From Prorocentrum cordatum (taxonomy: Eukaryota > Sar > Dinophyceae > Prorocentrales > Prorocentraceae), in assembly GCA_963575745.1 (NCBI GenBank), contig CAUYUJ010017837.1, positions 863,190 through 927,189 on the forward strand: a DNA stretch of 64,000 nt. Reading direction: 5' to 3'. Each line of letters begins with the position of its first letter. Position 1 is the stretch's first letter. Below are positions 8,800-18,968 of this stretch, piece after piece. The translations under genes were made by a program, and so were the position numbers. The notes under the pieces were generated by a model. The model made no database searches. It was not told where the DNA came from and saw only the letters and a list, made by a program, of their open reading frames with translations.

Positions 8800-9435
8800 G
8801 ATTTCCGCAGACCTGAATATAGAAGGCGCATCAAACGGCAGCCTCGTCAGTGAGTGACTTGCGCACAAGCCTCAGGCGGGGGCCCTGTCCCTATGGGGCC
8901 CGCAGATCACGTTACTAATCCGAGCGGGCCGTCGGGATCTTGTAACTGTCGTTTTTTTTGTCTCCACAAGCCTCAATATAAAATGCGCATCAAGCGGGAA
9001 CCTCGTCGGTGAGCGACTTGCTAGGAAGTCTCACGCGGGAGTCCCCTTCCCATGGGGCCCGCAAATGATGATACTAATCCGAGCGGGCCATGGGGATCCT
9101 GTAATTGTCGCCGCGCTTGGCCTTATCGGGCCTGGCTATGGAGGAAGTCTCAAGCCAGAGCCTCGTCTGTGAGTGAATTTCGAAGAAGTCCCAAGCGGGG
9201 GCCCCCTCCCCATGGGGCCCGCGACTCGCGTTGGCAATCCGCGCGGGTCATCGGAAACTTGTAACTGTCGTCAAAGTTGGGCGCCTGAGGCTTGAAATGT
9301 TGAGGAAATATCCAGCGGGAGCCTCGTCTGCGAGTAAAGTGTGAGGAAGTCCCAGGCGGGACCCCCCCCCGAAAAGGGCCCGCGCTTGATGTTGGTGATC
9401 CGAAAGGGGGGTCATGCGAATCCCATAACCGTTTT
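8800..9435. repeat. 160-bp tandem repeat, copies 3-6
   Basis: The marker CTCAGGCGGG and its variants fall at 8871, 9030, 9190 and 9351 (spacing 159-161 bp). Each unit also has a GGGGCCCGC box, an ATCCGAGCGGGCC-like box and GCCTCGTC(T/G)GTGAGTGA. It continues the array begun at 6880-7195. Confidence 0.9.
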
Positions 9436-9532
9436 CACTCTTGGGCCCGTCGGGCTTCACTCGGAGTGCGAGGAGCGCGCGCCGGGCCAGCTCTTTCGCC
9501 CCCGCTACCTACAGTGAGGACTCTGGCTGCAG

Positions 9533-10072
9533 GCGCACGGCTTCACAAAGTCTCCGATCTACCGGGAGGTCGCCGGCATGCTGCGACAGGGCGCCGAAGG
9601 CGCCGACGACGACGGCGAAGCCGAGGCGCGGACGAGGAACTCGTTCATGTTCAGGCACAGCGAGCAGGAGTTCACACGGCAGAACTCGGGGCCGCACGTC
9701 GCGCGCCGCTCGGGGTTTACCGTGGCGGGCGCGTCCTACCTCACCTCCACGCTGTCGCAGGGCCAGATGTCGTGCCAGGCCGTCGCCATCGACTGCGCGA
9801 GGGACGAGGACGCTGGCCGCACGGGAATGTCGGACGAGCACTGGTGGCTGCACCTCTACGTTGTGTTCTCCCGCGCCACGCGCATGCGGAACACGCCGAT
9901 CCCGCGGCCGCTCTCGCGCGAGTTTCTTGAGCGCGGGCCGCCGGCGTCTTCGCAGAAGGCGCTCAAGAACTCCGGCGAGCAGGCGAAGGCCTCCAGGGGT
10001 GAGGCGGAGCAGCTCGCAGCACGGCTGGGCTTCGCGGCCCCCCGCCTGAGCGCGGCCGCGCTTACCTCGAGG
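9533..10072 (+). pseudogene. SF1 (Pif1/RecD-like) helicase C-terminal fragment
   Basis: The open frame running HGFTKSPIYREV onward contains YLTSTLSQGQMSCQAVAID (about 9737-9793) and LHLYVVFSRATRM (about 9850-9888), followed by PLSREFLERGPP. These correspond in order and spacing to the last conserved motifs of superfamily-1 helicases of the Pif1/RecD/UvrD_C_2 type: a QGQ box, then a YVALSR box. Walker motifs and the upstream domains are absent. A CTGCAG that could be a 3' splice site precedes the frame at about 9532. The frame then runs into short GC repeats. It may be one exon of a host gene or a retrocopy fragment. The motif assignment is firm; the gene status is not. Confidence 0.55.
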
Positions 10073-10172
10073 TCCGCGGGGCTGCCCCAACGGCCTGGCC
10101 CGCGGGGCTGCCCCGGCGGCCTGCCCGCGGGGTTGCCCCGAAGGCGCGGCGCGCGGGGTTGCCCCGAAGGTT
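10072..10172. repeat. four GC-rich degenerate repeats
   Basis: Variants of GCGGGGTTGCCCCGAAGG are repeated about four times with roughly 30-bp spacing, directly after the helicase fragment. Confidence 0.7.
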
Positions 10173-10269
10173 TCGCGACCCAGCCGTCGGCGAACGCGCG
10201 CGCGCTGGCCAAGGCGGCGACGGCGCCGAGGAGCATCGACTCGCTTGCCCCGACCAGGGGCAAGGGGAG

Positions 10270-10440
10270 GCGCACATGGAGAAGAGGCAGGAGGTGGGCG
10301 AGGAGGGGGGAAGGGGCAGGGGCAAGGCAAAGATGAGGAGGAGGTGGAGAAGGAGGAGGAGGAGGAGGGGGAGGAATGGAAGGAGGAGGAAGGGGGGGCG
10401 GGGCAGAGGGCGAGAGGAGGGCGTCCGCCAAGGCGAGGAG
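10270..10440. repeat. GGA/AGG-rich purine tract
   Basis: An imperfect purine trinucleotide tract on the plus strand. The sequence up to 10906 is GC-rich without recognisable genes. Confidence 0.8.
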
Positions 10441-10906
10441 AACAAGGCATTCAACATATTTTCGCGGGGGTCGAGATCCCGCCGTCGGATCACTTGCTGC
10501 AACGTCGTATCCGATCCCACGGGGGAAGGATGGCCAGCAGGCCCCGGAGGGCTCGCAAAGGACCACTGCAGTTTCAGCGCGAACAGAAAGGTAGTTAGAC
10601 ACAGTTTCGACCGGGGCAGGCCCAGATCTTCTTCGCGCCCGGCGGCGCGCGCGCGGGGGCAGAGGGGGCAGGGGGGGGGGGGCTTCTTAGACGGGGGCTG
10701 CGTCTTAGATGGCGCGGCCCTACATCTCCAGACAAGGCTCGCGCCTTCTAAAAAGCAAGGGAGCTTCTCAGAAGCCGCCCCCCTACTCCTCTGCGCGTGG
10801 CCGACGCCCGGGGCAGGCCCAAATCTCCCCGTGCCGATGAATGGGCACGGCGGATCCGGGATCTGGGCGCTGCAACGTTTGCGCGCGAAGCGCTTTCGCC
10901 CGGCCC

Positions 10907-11050
10907 TGGGCATCAGCAGGATGCGCAGAAGCCTTTTTGCCTTGAGCCAACCCGGCAACGGACCAAACAAACAATGGTATTGGCTCATATTTCTCTCGGG
11001 TTTGACCCATAAGCTAAGACCTAAGCCCCTGACAGTGGCGCCCCATCACA
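10907..11050 (-). repeat. 3' terminal repeat of the copia element, with spliced-leader-like motif
   Basis: Direct repeat partner of 16791-16933. On the minus strand 10962-10941 reads as the 22-base dinoflagellate spliced leader with 4 mismatches; TTGGCTCAAG is intact at its 3' end. It begins TG and ends CA when read on plus. Confidence 0.65.
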
Positions 11051-11348
11051 TGGGTCGGACTCCCCGTTCGGCTCAGCTGCCCCAACTGACAGCGCCGCGT
11101 AAAAAATGTCAAGGGCTGGAAGAGAAGGAAGGGGGGCGGCGAGAGGACCTGGCTCTGGGCCAGGAATAGACTCCCGAAAGACAATCCATGACACCAGCTG
11201 AGAGTCCTGGGCACGCGTCCATTCTGAAGCTTCCGAGGGCCTATCCTTGCATCCAAGGTCGCACATGGGGCGGTCCAGCTCGTCTGCCTCATCGATCGAG
11301 ACCGACTGCCGTGCGTGGGGGGGACTGGCCAGGGCAGCGCTGCCCTCG

Positions 11349-12000
11349 CTAATCGTCCTTCGCCAGGGCATCCCCCGGCATCCGGCCGCGCGGTATCCAG
11401 CGGGCGCGGCCCTTCGCGTTCTCGAGAGCGTCGCGCGCCACTGCTAAGGCCGGGGCCGTCCGGCGATCTCTGGCACTGGCGTTGCCTTCCTCGAGCATGG
11501 CTTCGTGGATGCTGTTGGCATCCACGACGCGCGCGTGCTCTTCTTGGTTGCTTAACCGGCAGCTGTTTTTCAAGACTGCGGTGAAACGTCCTGCCCCTCC
11601 AGAGTGGTCCGAAACATCCACGTCATCTTGAAATGCGACGTCTCGATGCGCAACCTGCGAGAAATCCCCTGCCGCCCCAGCCGAGGACAGAGCCCGGGTC
11701 TGGCTGGCCTGGGTCGACGTGACCCCCGCCTATGCTAGGAATTCTTCCATCCGAGGGTCGACGCCCGAACGACGCGGATATCGATCGCGCTCTTGTCGGT
11801 AGACAGCACCATCCAAGCGCCTTAGGTGGGATCTTCGGGCAGCCCCTCTCGTCGACCTGACCGCCACGAGAGCCAGCCCCCCTGGCATCTGAAGAAGAAA
11901 CGAACGCCGCGCGGTCGGGGCCCAGTCGCCAGATGCTTTGGCCCCTCGAGGCCGTCGCTCCCAAGTGCCGCGCCAGGTTGTGAGCGCGCGACGCATCCCT
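11349..12000 (-). pseudogene. copia RNase H domain remnant
   Basis: The final part (11621-11349) reads VVDANSIHEAMLEEG, then DRRTAPALAVARDALENA, then RWIPRGRMPGDALAK. This corresponds to the conserved end of copia RNase H: the D-x-x-S/I box, the DRR region and the xxDxLTK terminus. Upstream, RSRGGQVDERG-like and SVSDA-like segments from about 12000 lie in other frames. The domain would degrade RNA in the RNA:DNA hybrid during reverse transcription. Frameshifts near 11620 and above show it is inactive. Confidence 0.65.
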
Positions 12001-12110
12001 CGCGGGCGGCTTCTTGAGCCGGCCGGCCAATATGCTGGCGACCCCGGCCGCTTCTGCTCGAGACTCGCGACCCGTCCAGTTCAACTTGTAGATGAAAGAG
12101 CGGGGGAACT

Positions 12111-12975
12111 TCAATTCTTCTCTGCCGATGGGGGGCTTCTTTTTTGTCCCAAACGTCCACGAGCGAGGGATATCGGGCGAATTCCCTCGGGGATATATTC
12201 CTGCTGGTCGACGGTCGCGCGCCGGGGGCCGAACCTCGCGGGTCGCCCAGCATGCTCGACAGGGCCTGCGTGACAGTCTCTGCGCCTGCCGAATTTGAAT
12301 CTGCCCTCCAGATTCCCACGAAGCCATCGACGGATGTCAGGGCCCCTACTGTCGATGAAGAAGAAATCATGAACCTCGAGAAGGATATGATTGACAATCG
12401 CCCCCTGGGAGTTAGATCGGATCCACCAGCGCGTCTCGAGAAGACTCCGATTGAAACCGATGTCTCTTAGAAGTGCGACGATCGTCTTGCGCCCAGCGAG
12501 GGGGGCGTCGCCGAGGCCGTAAACGTTGACCTTGAGGGGGGTCAGAGACCCTGGTTCAGCCTTGATGCCATCGCATGGTTCCAACTATTTCTCCTCTGGG
12601 GCGTCTCATCGGACCCGACTGGCAGATGGCGTTCTCGACGTCTGCGATGTCTCCTAGAAAGAATGAATTCATCATGGTCTGGGTGAACGCGGGGATGAAC
12701 GTCGTCTGGCGGGTGGGGGAATGCGCGAACGATGATCCCGTGCCAGGGTCCCACTGGCCGCGCGCGCACCACCTGGATTTCGCCACTGGGTCGGAGAAAG
12801 TACCCTCCACTGGTTCCCATCGGCGGACCATCGTGCTCGCGACGATCCTGCGCGACTGCATTATGCGGGCGGTTTCGGCCTGTCTCGGAGGCGCAGCTTC
12901 CGCCGCGCCGCAGCCATGCCCCCCCCGCATGGGGCAGCTTGCCAAGCGAAACCTCTCCGCCACGGGTGGCAGCAA
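12111..12975 (-). pseudogene. copia reverse transcriptase remnant
   Basis: Frame 12975-12556 contains IVASTMVRRWEPVEG, DPVAKSRWCARGQWDPGT and FFLGDIADVENAICQS, the start of copia RT through its first catalytic-Asp box. The reading continues in another frame (12584-12111) with LKVNVYGLGDAPLAGRKT and HILLEVHDFFF. There the expected V-D-D catalytic pair reads V-H-D (about 12374-12366), so a catalytic aspartate is lost. At least one frameshift near 12560-12580 separates the halves. The RT assignment rests on the ordered motifs. Confidence 0.75.
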
Positions 12976-13943
12976 ACACCTCCGGGTCGTGGCCCGACCC
13001 CTGGACCTCGGTCAGAATCGCGCCCCCCTGTCTCGACGCTGAACGACGCGGGGCCTCTGGGGGACCTCGCGGCCCTCAGTGCCGCTTGAATTTCTCCTCG
13101 GACGATCCTCGATCTCGCCCCCCCTCGCTCGCAGTAGCTCGAGCGCGGCCCGCCGGGGGGCCCCCCGCGCCCCCTGGGCCCCGAGGAGAAGTTAAAAGGA
13201 AAGACGGAATGGGCGGCGGCGGGGGCGTGGACAGGAGCGGCTGGGCCCGCGCCGCCTCCGCCCCCCGCCGGAAGCTCGAGGCCAAGCGGCGGCTCGATGC
13301 GAGCTCTCTTGGCATCTCCCGCCCCAGGGGGTCAGCTGGCCGCGCGCCCGCGCGCCCTTGGCCTTCCTGCGTTGCAGGATGCGCGCGGGCAGGTCCGTCG
13401 GGCGCTGAATCCCAGGCCCCCCCGCGTCTGCCAGGGCCCCACTGCCCCCCCCCCAAAGGGCCCAGTGGGGTCGGGGGCAAGAGCGCGACGAGACAAGGAA
13501 GGATCAATAAGGAAAGGAAAAGTTGTCCCCCAAGCGGGAACGCCCTGGTCTCTCCCGACGCCTCCTCTTCCGTAACCCCGGCGGTCTCGGCGGGAGGATG
13601 GGGGTGCTGGCTCGGCTCCAACGGTGGAAGACTCACGTCCGATCCGGCCCGGGCCATCGCGGACCCACCAGCCGAAAACAGGGGGCGCGGTCGGACTCCC
13701 TGGGGCCGCGGGGGAGGGCCGAGCGCCGAGGGGTCCAGGGCCCTGGTTGTGATCGACTCTGGGATCGGCGGCGACTCTCCCGCTCTGGGCCCTCTCGTCT
13801 TGTCTCGATGGTCCAGCCGGGGTGCTGGGGGCCAGGTCCGAACCTGGGCTTAAGGGCTGATTCCGCGCGTCGTCGGGGGGCGGTTCTCCCTGCACATCTA
13901 CCGCTGCCTCTCTACGTGTCTGAGCCTGGGTCTGGGCCGACTT
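12976..13943 (-). other. interior of copia element, unassigned
   Basis: Between the integrase C-terminal segment and RT. Frames are Pro/Arg-rich and no domain is recognisable. It probably corresponds to the variable linker of the polyprotein. Confidence 0.4.
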
Positions 13944-14081
13944 GGCCCCGTGCTCATCCTCTGGGGGCGCAGGTCTCACTTGCTCGGGGGGGCGCTTCCG
14001 GAGGCGCGCCCGGGCGGCCACCCAGCCATTCCCCCGTTCGGCCAACGCGACCTCCTCTGGGCCCGTCCAGGCATCTCGGCG
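13944..14081 (-). pseudogene. copia integrase C-terminal segment
   Basis: The frame reads DAWTGPEEVALAERGNGWVA and then RARLRKRPPEQVRPAPPEDE, resembling the W-x-G-P...V beta-barrel region and the L-x-x-R/A-P-E-E tail seen after the copia integrase core. The zinc-binding HHCC and D,D-35-E core expected upstream (14.1-15.0 kb) are not visible, so an internal deletion or heavy decay is likely. Confidence 0.5.
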
Positions 14082-15099
14082 CCTTCCCAAGGCATCGGCC
14101 CTGGACCCCGCCCTATAGTCATCCGTCACCGCGCGAAAGCCGAAAAGTCGATCGCCAGCCCGATCCCGGCCGGGCGACGCCGCTTCTATGTCGGCTGTAA
14201 TCGCTTCTTTCACTCAACCCTCGTGCCTTTCCACCCTGCCGATTCGCCGTGGTGAATTGGCATCGCTCGCCACAGCGCCAGCTCCGCAGCCTGCTGGACG
14301 CACGCCTCGTTGGGCGTAGGCGGCGGTGACGACTGACTGTTCGGCCCGAAAGCTGACGCCTGCTGCCCTGGCTGAGCTGGCGGCCAAGCCGATGCTGCAC
14401 CCGCTGCCCCCCATTGGGCCGGAGTCGCCAGAGGAGGCGGCGGACTCTGCGGCAAAGGAGGCAGCTGGGCCGAGCGCCCGCCGCGCCCGTCGCATCGTTG
14501 GCCGAGGGGGCCCGGCTGCTCACCCGAGGCGGCGGCCCCAGAACCTGAGGAGGCGGATGCGACGGAAGTAAAGGGGGCGTATCCGCATTGGCCGACGTCG
14601 GGTCGCTGCCCGACCCCGGCTGGCCCAGCCCGCTGCCCGGCAGGGCCGGCCCCTGTCCGATGGGGCTCGCCGAGCTGTCCGACTCCGCGCTCGCCGGGGC
14701 CTCCTCGCGACGCGCGAGGAGCTCCCCCGTGGCCTGCTTTGCGACCCGTTCCATTTTCTCGGGCATCGCCGCCGTCGTCGCCGCTGGAGTCGTCGCGGCG
14801 ACTAGCCGCGGCATTGCGATCGATGTCTCTCCTGCGGAGGCGGGGCGGCGACTCCCCGCGCGCGGGGGGGTCGCGGAAGCTGCTCGCCGGGCTCAGGCCT
14901 ACATGTGCTACGGAAGCGACGATGATGAGAAGATGCGCGGGCCCCCCTCTTCCCTGGCGCCCCGGGCGCGCAATTGGCCCGGGTCGCGCCCCTGGCTTTC
15001 CCGCCGGATCCTATGGCACCAGACCTGATTCTAGACGCTATCTGAGCTTGTGGCGGTAGGCCCTCCCGACTGCCCTCGCGGCGGCGCCCAGGACTCTCT

Positions 15100-15420
15100 T
15101 CTTCGCCTTCTGGGCGCTGTCCTGGATGTCCCAGATAGGAAATGACGCTCAAAATGCGAGGCGCGTCCTCCTCAAGGACGGCAGTCTCGATGATGCCCAG
15201 CGCCACTCCCCCTAGGCAAAGGGGAAGGAGTATCGCAGCAACCGCATTGGCTGGGCCGCCCACCCCGCGGGCGCCGCGCAAATGTCAGAACGATTCGGGC
15301 GCCGACGCGCGCTGATGCCCGACGCGCGCCAGCTCCTGAGACTCCGCGTTGAAAGCTGCGCGCCCCGCGACGTCGCTGCCTGCCCCGGGGTCGATCACTG
15401 CCTGGTTCGAGGCGGTCGCG
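15100..15420 (-). pseudogene. copia aspartic protease remnant
   Basis: NQAVIDPGAGSDVAGRAAF (about 15404-15348) matches the retropepsin active-site box, D-T/S-G-A being D-P-G-A here. The fold continues in another frame with PLCLGGVALGIIETAVLEE (about 15235-15175), like the distal flap/strand region. The enzyme would process the Gag-Pol polyprotein. A frameshift lies between the two pieces. Confidence 0.6.
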
Positions 15421-15599
15421 AGATGCGCCGCCCCCTCCTGGGCGCCCTCCAGGTTCTCGATCTGATCGCCAGTCGCGACGGGGAGACAGAGCCCGCCGCT
15501 CGCGAACCCCGCGCAAGCGCAGCCGTTGAGCACGCGCTCGCCCTTCGGCCCCGGGCGCATGCTCTCGTCGACGGGCGGAATTGGGCGCTCCCGGGGCCC

Positions 15600-16760
15600 G
15601 ATGCTTCTTGCTGATCGCATATCTTACAGCGGGTGACCTTCATGAGTGGCTCCAGCGAGATCTTGCAATCTTGCCTCGGCGCCATTGAGAGCGTCGATCT
15701 CCGCGGCCGCGCCCGAGGCGGCAGGCCGCCCGCGTCCGAAATGTCGGCCTCCACCTTGCCCGCTGCCTCGGCCGTTGGCCCCCTGCGACTTCGCCGAGCC
15801 ATTGAAGTACTCGCGATCGTTCTTGGCGGCCCCCTCGAAATCGTCGTTGTCGTTCCACGCGAGACGCTTCTGTCCCAGCTGCAGACGCGCCTCCTCGGCC
15901 TCGTCCTCGTCGAGCTCTAGGTCCTCGATCTCCGCCGCAATTGCTAGGGCGCCCTCTTCGCTCATGTCGGGATCGCCCCCCTCGTCGAACCCTTCCTAAT
16001 CTGCTGCAGCCTCGCCAGGCCGACCCCCAAGGTCACCCGCCTCGGACCAGGAGTTGGCGCGAGGAGGAGGGGCGGGAGATATGGAGCTGTTGGCGGCACC
16101 TGACTGACCGACTTCTGCGGCAATCACAGGGCGGGGCGTCGATCTACCTGGCATGAGGTGCCCACTGCTGCCGTAGTCCATCTGCCGCAGGGCCCAGGCG
16201 ACGTCTCTGTATTCCAGGCTGCCGTGCGTGAGCGCCCTCATGTTATGTTTAACCTGCGCGCTGAGCCCAGCGCCCTCCTCCAGCATGAACCCCTTGAGCT
16301 TCTCGGAGAGCCAGAGGTCGTTGCCCTCGGCCTCCTGGAACTGGAGGTCGCTTCGACTCACTCACTGCGTCAAAGACTCCTTCGCCTCGCGGGCGCACGC
16401 GTAGAGCGCTCGACACCCAACCCGTCGCAGATCGTCTCCCTCGCGTTCTCCGCTTATGAGGTCCATGCGCTGCAGCAGGATGTCTAGCCACTGCTGACCC
16501 GTCAATTCCTGCACCTGCGCAGAGAGCCGGTCGCCCTGATCAGGAGACTGCAAGGGTGCCGCCGCGGCGGAGGACGCCTCGGGCCTCCCCTGGCCCTTGG
16601 CTCCGCCACTCAGCACAGCGTACGTCTCGTCACTCTCGGCCGGCATGCCGTCCACTGCCGTGGATCTCACAGTGTCCGTCTCGTCGAGCGCAACTGGCCT
16701 GGCCGCTAGAGCAGCGCGCCGCCGCCTCTCACCGGCTGCGGTCCGCGCCACCCGCGTCGG
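15600..16760 (-). pseudogene. copia Gag remnant with degenerate zinc knuckle
   Basis: Three successive frames supply Gag-like sequence. First is LTGQQWLDILLQRMDLISGE (about 16510-16450). Then LWLSEKLKGFMLEEGAGLS and HNMRALTHGSLEYRDV follow (about 16320-16200). Last is an acidic stretch, AAEIEDLELDEDEAEEARLQ, near 15930. A knuckle-like TRCKICDQQ follows at about 15620, but the His and last Cys are missing. Copia Gag forms the particle and binds RNA. The breaks show it is dead. Confidence 0.6.
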
Positions 16761-16790
16761 CCATTGCCAGCCCCGCTCCGCTAGCAACTG

Positions 16791-16933
16791 TGGCAGCAGC
16801 AGGATACGCAGAAACCTTTTTGCCTTGAGCCAACCCGGCAACGGACCAAACGAACAATGGTTTTTGGTTCATATGTCTCTTGGGCTTGACCCATTGGCTA
16901 AACCTAACCCCCAGAAGGTGACACCCCATCACA
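16791..16933 (-). repeat. 5' terminal repeat of the copia element, with spliced-leader-like motif
   Basis: Partner of 10907-11050. The spliced-leader-like segment is at 16845-16824 on the minus strand and lies immediately upstream of the Gag region, where a trans-spliced leader would sit on the element's mRNA. Confidence 0.65.
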
Positions 16934-17007
16934 ACAGATCGACCCCGCTCGAAGAGTGCCGCAGGAAGATCTGGCGCCTGGGGTCTGGGGCTCTGGCCGT
17001 GCATTTT

Positions 17008-17290
17008 CGCGATGTTGCATTTTTTTTCGCAACGTCGGACCTCAAAGGAAGATTCGTGGCAATTTACGGCCTACAGGGGCCCTTACCAAACCCCAGGACC
17101 GTCCACCATTCATCGATGTTGGAGCGTCCAACATCCATCGATGTCGGACGTTCCAATACCCTGGACGATCGATTCGATCGATGCCGAACCGTCCACGGTC
17201 GACCGTCCAATATCGGTACATGCCGGCTTTTCATTCGAGGTCGACTCGGGATGAAAAGCCGGCCCCCAGGAATGAGCCCACCAGGCTGGT
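17008..17290 (+). repeat. terminal-hairpin repeat copy 5, expanded by 25-bp repeats
   Basis: The left hairpin is GATGTTGC...GCAACGTC around T8. The core CGGCCTACAGGGGCCCTTACC follows, in the same order as other copies. It is then interrupted at about 17099-17220 by GTCCAACATCCATCGATGT-type 25-bp repeats. After the interruption comes GATGAAAAGCCGGCCCCCAGG, the family's right half. A further hairpin, GCCGGCTTTTCAT/ATGAAAAGCCGGC, lies at 17222-17263. Confidence 0.55.
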
Positions 17291-17415
17291 AAGGCTTCGG
17301 GCTGCGCAAAGACAGCTCCCCCGGCTCCCCGAGCAGCCCATGGCGGTCTCACCCCCCTGGCGCCGCTTCAGGCGGCGCCCCTTCAGGGCGCTCCGCGCCC
17401 CAGGGTTCGGGTGGC

Positions 17416-17594
17416 GGCGCTAATTGGGCGTGGCTTAATGGGGGGGTCACAAATGGGGGGGTCAGAAAAGGTCCCTTTCGTGCCCCTTCCGGGTCCCTCC
17501 AGAGCCCCAGGGGGCTCGTTTAGGTACCGTTTGGGTACCTTTTCGGACCACACTCGCCACCCCCCCATTTATGATCCCCCATTACGCAGCGCCC
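17416..17594. repeat. 179-bp foldback with about 35-bp arms
   Basis: The left arm (about 17416-17462) and right arm (17550-17594) share TAATGGGGG, TCA, AAATGGGGGGGT in inverted order, and both end in GGCGCT. The middle contains GTACC twice. It looks like a small foldback or MITE. No second copy was seen. Confidence 0.55.
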
Positions 17595-17599
17595 AACCG

Positions 17600-18150
17600 C
17601 CAGGGTGTCGACACCGCCCCGGGGCTACTCGTGGGGTCTGCTGAAGCCAGCAGGATTGCCTGGGGGGGCTGCCTGTGCGCCACCCGAAGCCTCGCCACAC
17701 CAGGCCTCTGGGGAGCCGCGCTGCGGACAAAACCACGGCGTCGGACGTGTCCGGGTATGTCGGGCGCGCTGGCTCTGCGGCGGCACGGCGCTCGGTTGCC
17801 CGGGGTTTGGCGCCCCCGGGTCTCGGGCGAGCTGTTTGGATCAATTCTCGAGCGCCCGGGACGGAGAACCTTACACGGGCGAGGACGGCGGCGGCGATCA
17901 GGACGACGACGAGGGCGGCGGCGACAACGGCTGAAGACAAGGACGACGCTCGAGGGCGACAACGACGACGCTCGAGGACGCCAGCGGCGACCGAGACAAG
18001 GACCAAATGGACCCAGGACGGAAAACATTTCACGGTGGCGGGATCAGGAATTCCCTGGGGCCGTGCATGTAAGAAATCGTCACATCGTGGGATGTCTGGG
18101 CTCGGCTCATGACGTCCAGCCCGCCCTGCTTTGGCAGCGGCGGCGGAACC
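17600..18150. other. no gene seen
   Basis: GC-rich with scattered GAC/CGA triplets. Words like CGTCGGACGTGTCCGGG and ATCGTGGGATGTCTGGG resemble tails of the terminal-hairpin repeat family. Confidence 0.45.
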
Positions 18151-18153
18151 GCC

Positions 18154-18154
18154 C

Positions 18155-18214
<60 letters not shown>
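18154..18214. repeat. (GAC)n microsatellite
   Basis: About 20 perfect GAC triplets. A degenerate GCC/GAC tract follows to about 18370. Confidence 0.95.
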
Positions 18215-18215
<1 letters not shown>

Positions 18216-18823
18216 GGCGGCCAGAACGGCGACGGACCACGAGGTCGACGAGGACCGCGCCGAGGCCCGGCGGCGGCGGCGACCGCGGCCACGCCGACGC
18301 GACGCCGACGCCGACGAGAACGCCGAAGCCGAGGCCGAGGCCGAGGCCGACAGCGGCGGCGGCGGCCGGTGGCCGCGCCCCGGCCTCCGACGCGCTGGCG
18401 GCGGGCAGCAGGGAGGGCGACGCGACCGCGGCGCCCTCGGCCAGCCCCTGCTGCGCCGCCTCGAGGCGTTGAGGCTCGGCGGCGGCGGCGGCGACGACCC
18501 GTGCAGGCCTCCACTGAAGGGGCCCCAGGACACACAAATAAATACACACAAATAAAAATAGTCTCCATATTTTCCTATATCTTCTTGGCTTTTGTCTTCC
18601 TCCCCACTTTCCATATTTTTCTATATTTTCTGGGGAATCGACGATTAATTGTGTCTGTGTGTTTTTTTCCCTCCTGAGTATTCGAGGGCCCGAGGGTCCT
18701 CGGGCTGCGAGGCTCGAGGGCTCGAGCTGCGGAGGTTTGCGGGCGTGCCTGGCCTCTTCGGGGCGCCCTCGCCGCGACGGCCGGATCCGCCTCGAGATGA
18801 TAGCCAGAGCGCACCCCGTGATG

Positions 18824-18968
18824 ATGGGCCTGTTTTCCACCACCACCACCATAAGTTGGAGGGGGGAGGTGGTCCTCCTCCTCCTCCTTCTCGTCCTCCT
18901 CCTCCTCGTCCTCAACCATCTCCTTCCCCCCTCCAACTTATGGTGGTGGTGGTGGAAAACAGGCCCAT
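18824..18968. repeat. perfect 44-bp inverted repeat with CTC-rich loop
   Basis: Arms at 18824-18867 and 18925-18968 are perfectly complementary, from ATGGGCCTGTTTTCCACC through GTTGGAGGGGGGA. The 57-bp loop consists of CTC/GTC triplets. Pairing continues beyond the arms after a 3-base slip. Both strands therefore encode the same short peptide, MGLFSTTTTISWRGE. Confidence 0.95.

Larger units (their letters stand above)
10907..16933 (-). mobile_element. degraded Ty1/copia LTR retrotransposon
   Basis: Minus-strand coding segments appear in copia order from right to left: Gag (16.4-15.6 kb), protease (15.4-15.1 kb), integrase C-terminus (14.1-13.9 kb), reverse transcriptase (13.0-12.1 kb) and RNase H (about 11.9-11.35 kb). 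The region is bracketed by 137-bp gap-free homologous direct repeats (10914-11050 and 16797-16933). With a few weaker bases they extend to TG...CA-bounded units of about 144 bp. Every domain is broken by frameshifts or stops and I cannot find the integrase catalytic core. No target-site duplication is evident. Confidence 0.7.

Noticed and set aside
10907-11065. Primer-binding site just inside the left terminal repeat (TGGGTCGGACTCCCC)
   Set aside because: It would imply plus-strand orientation, whereas all copia coding is on minus. No convincing primer site was seen inside the right repeat either.
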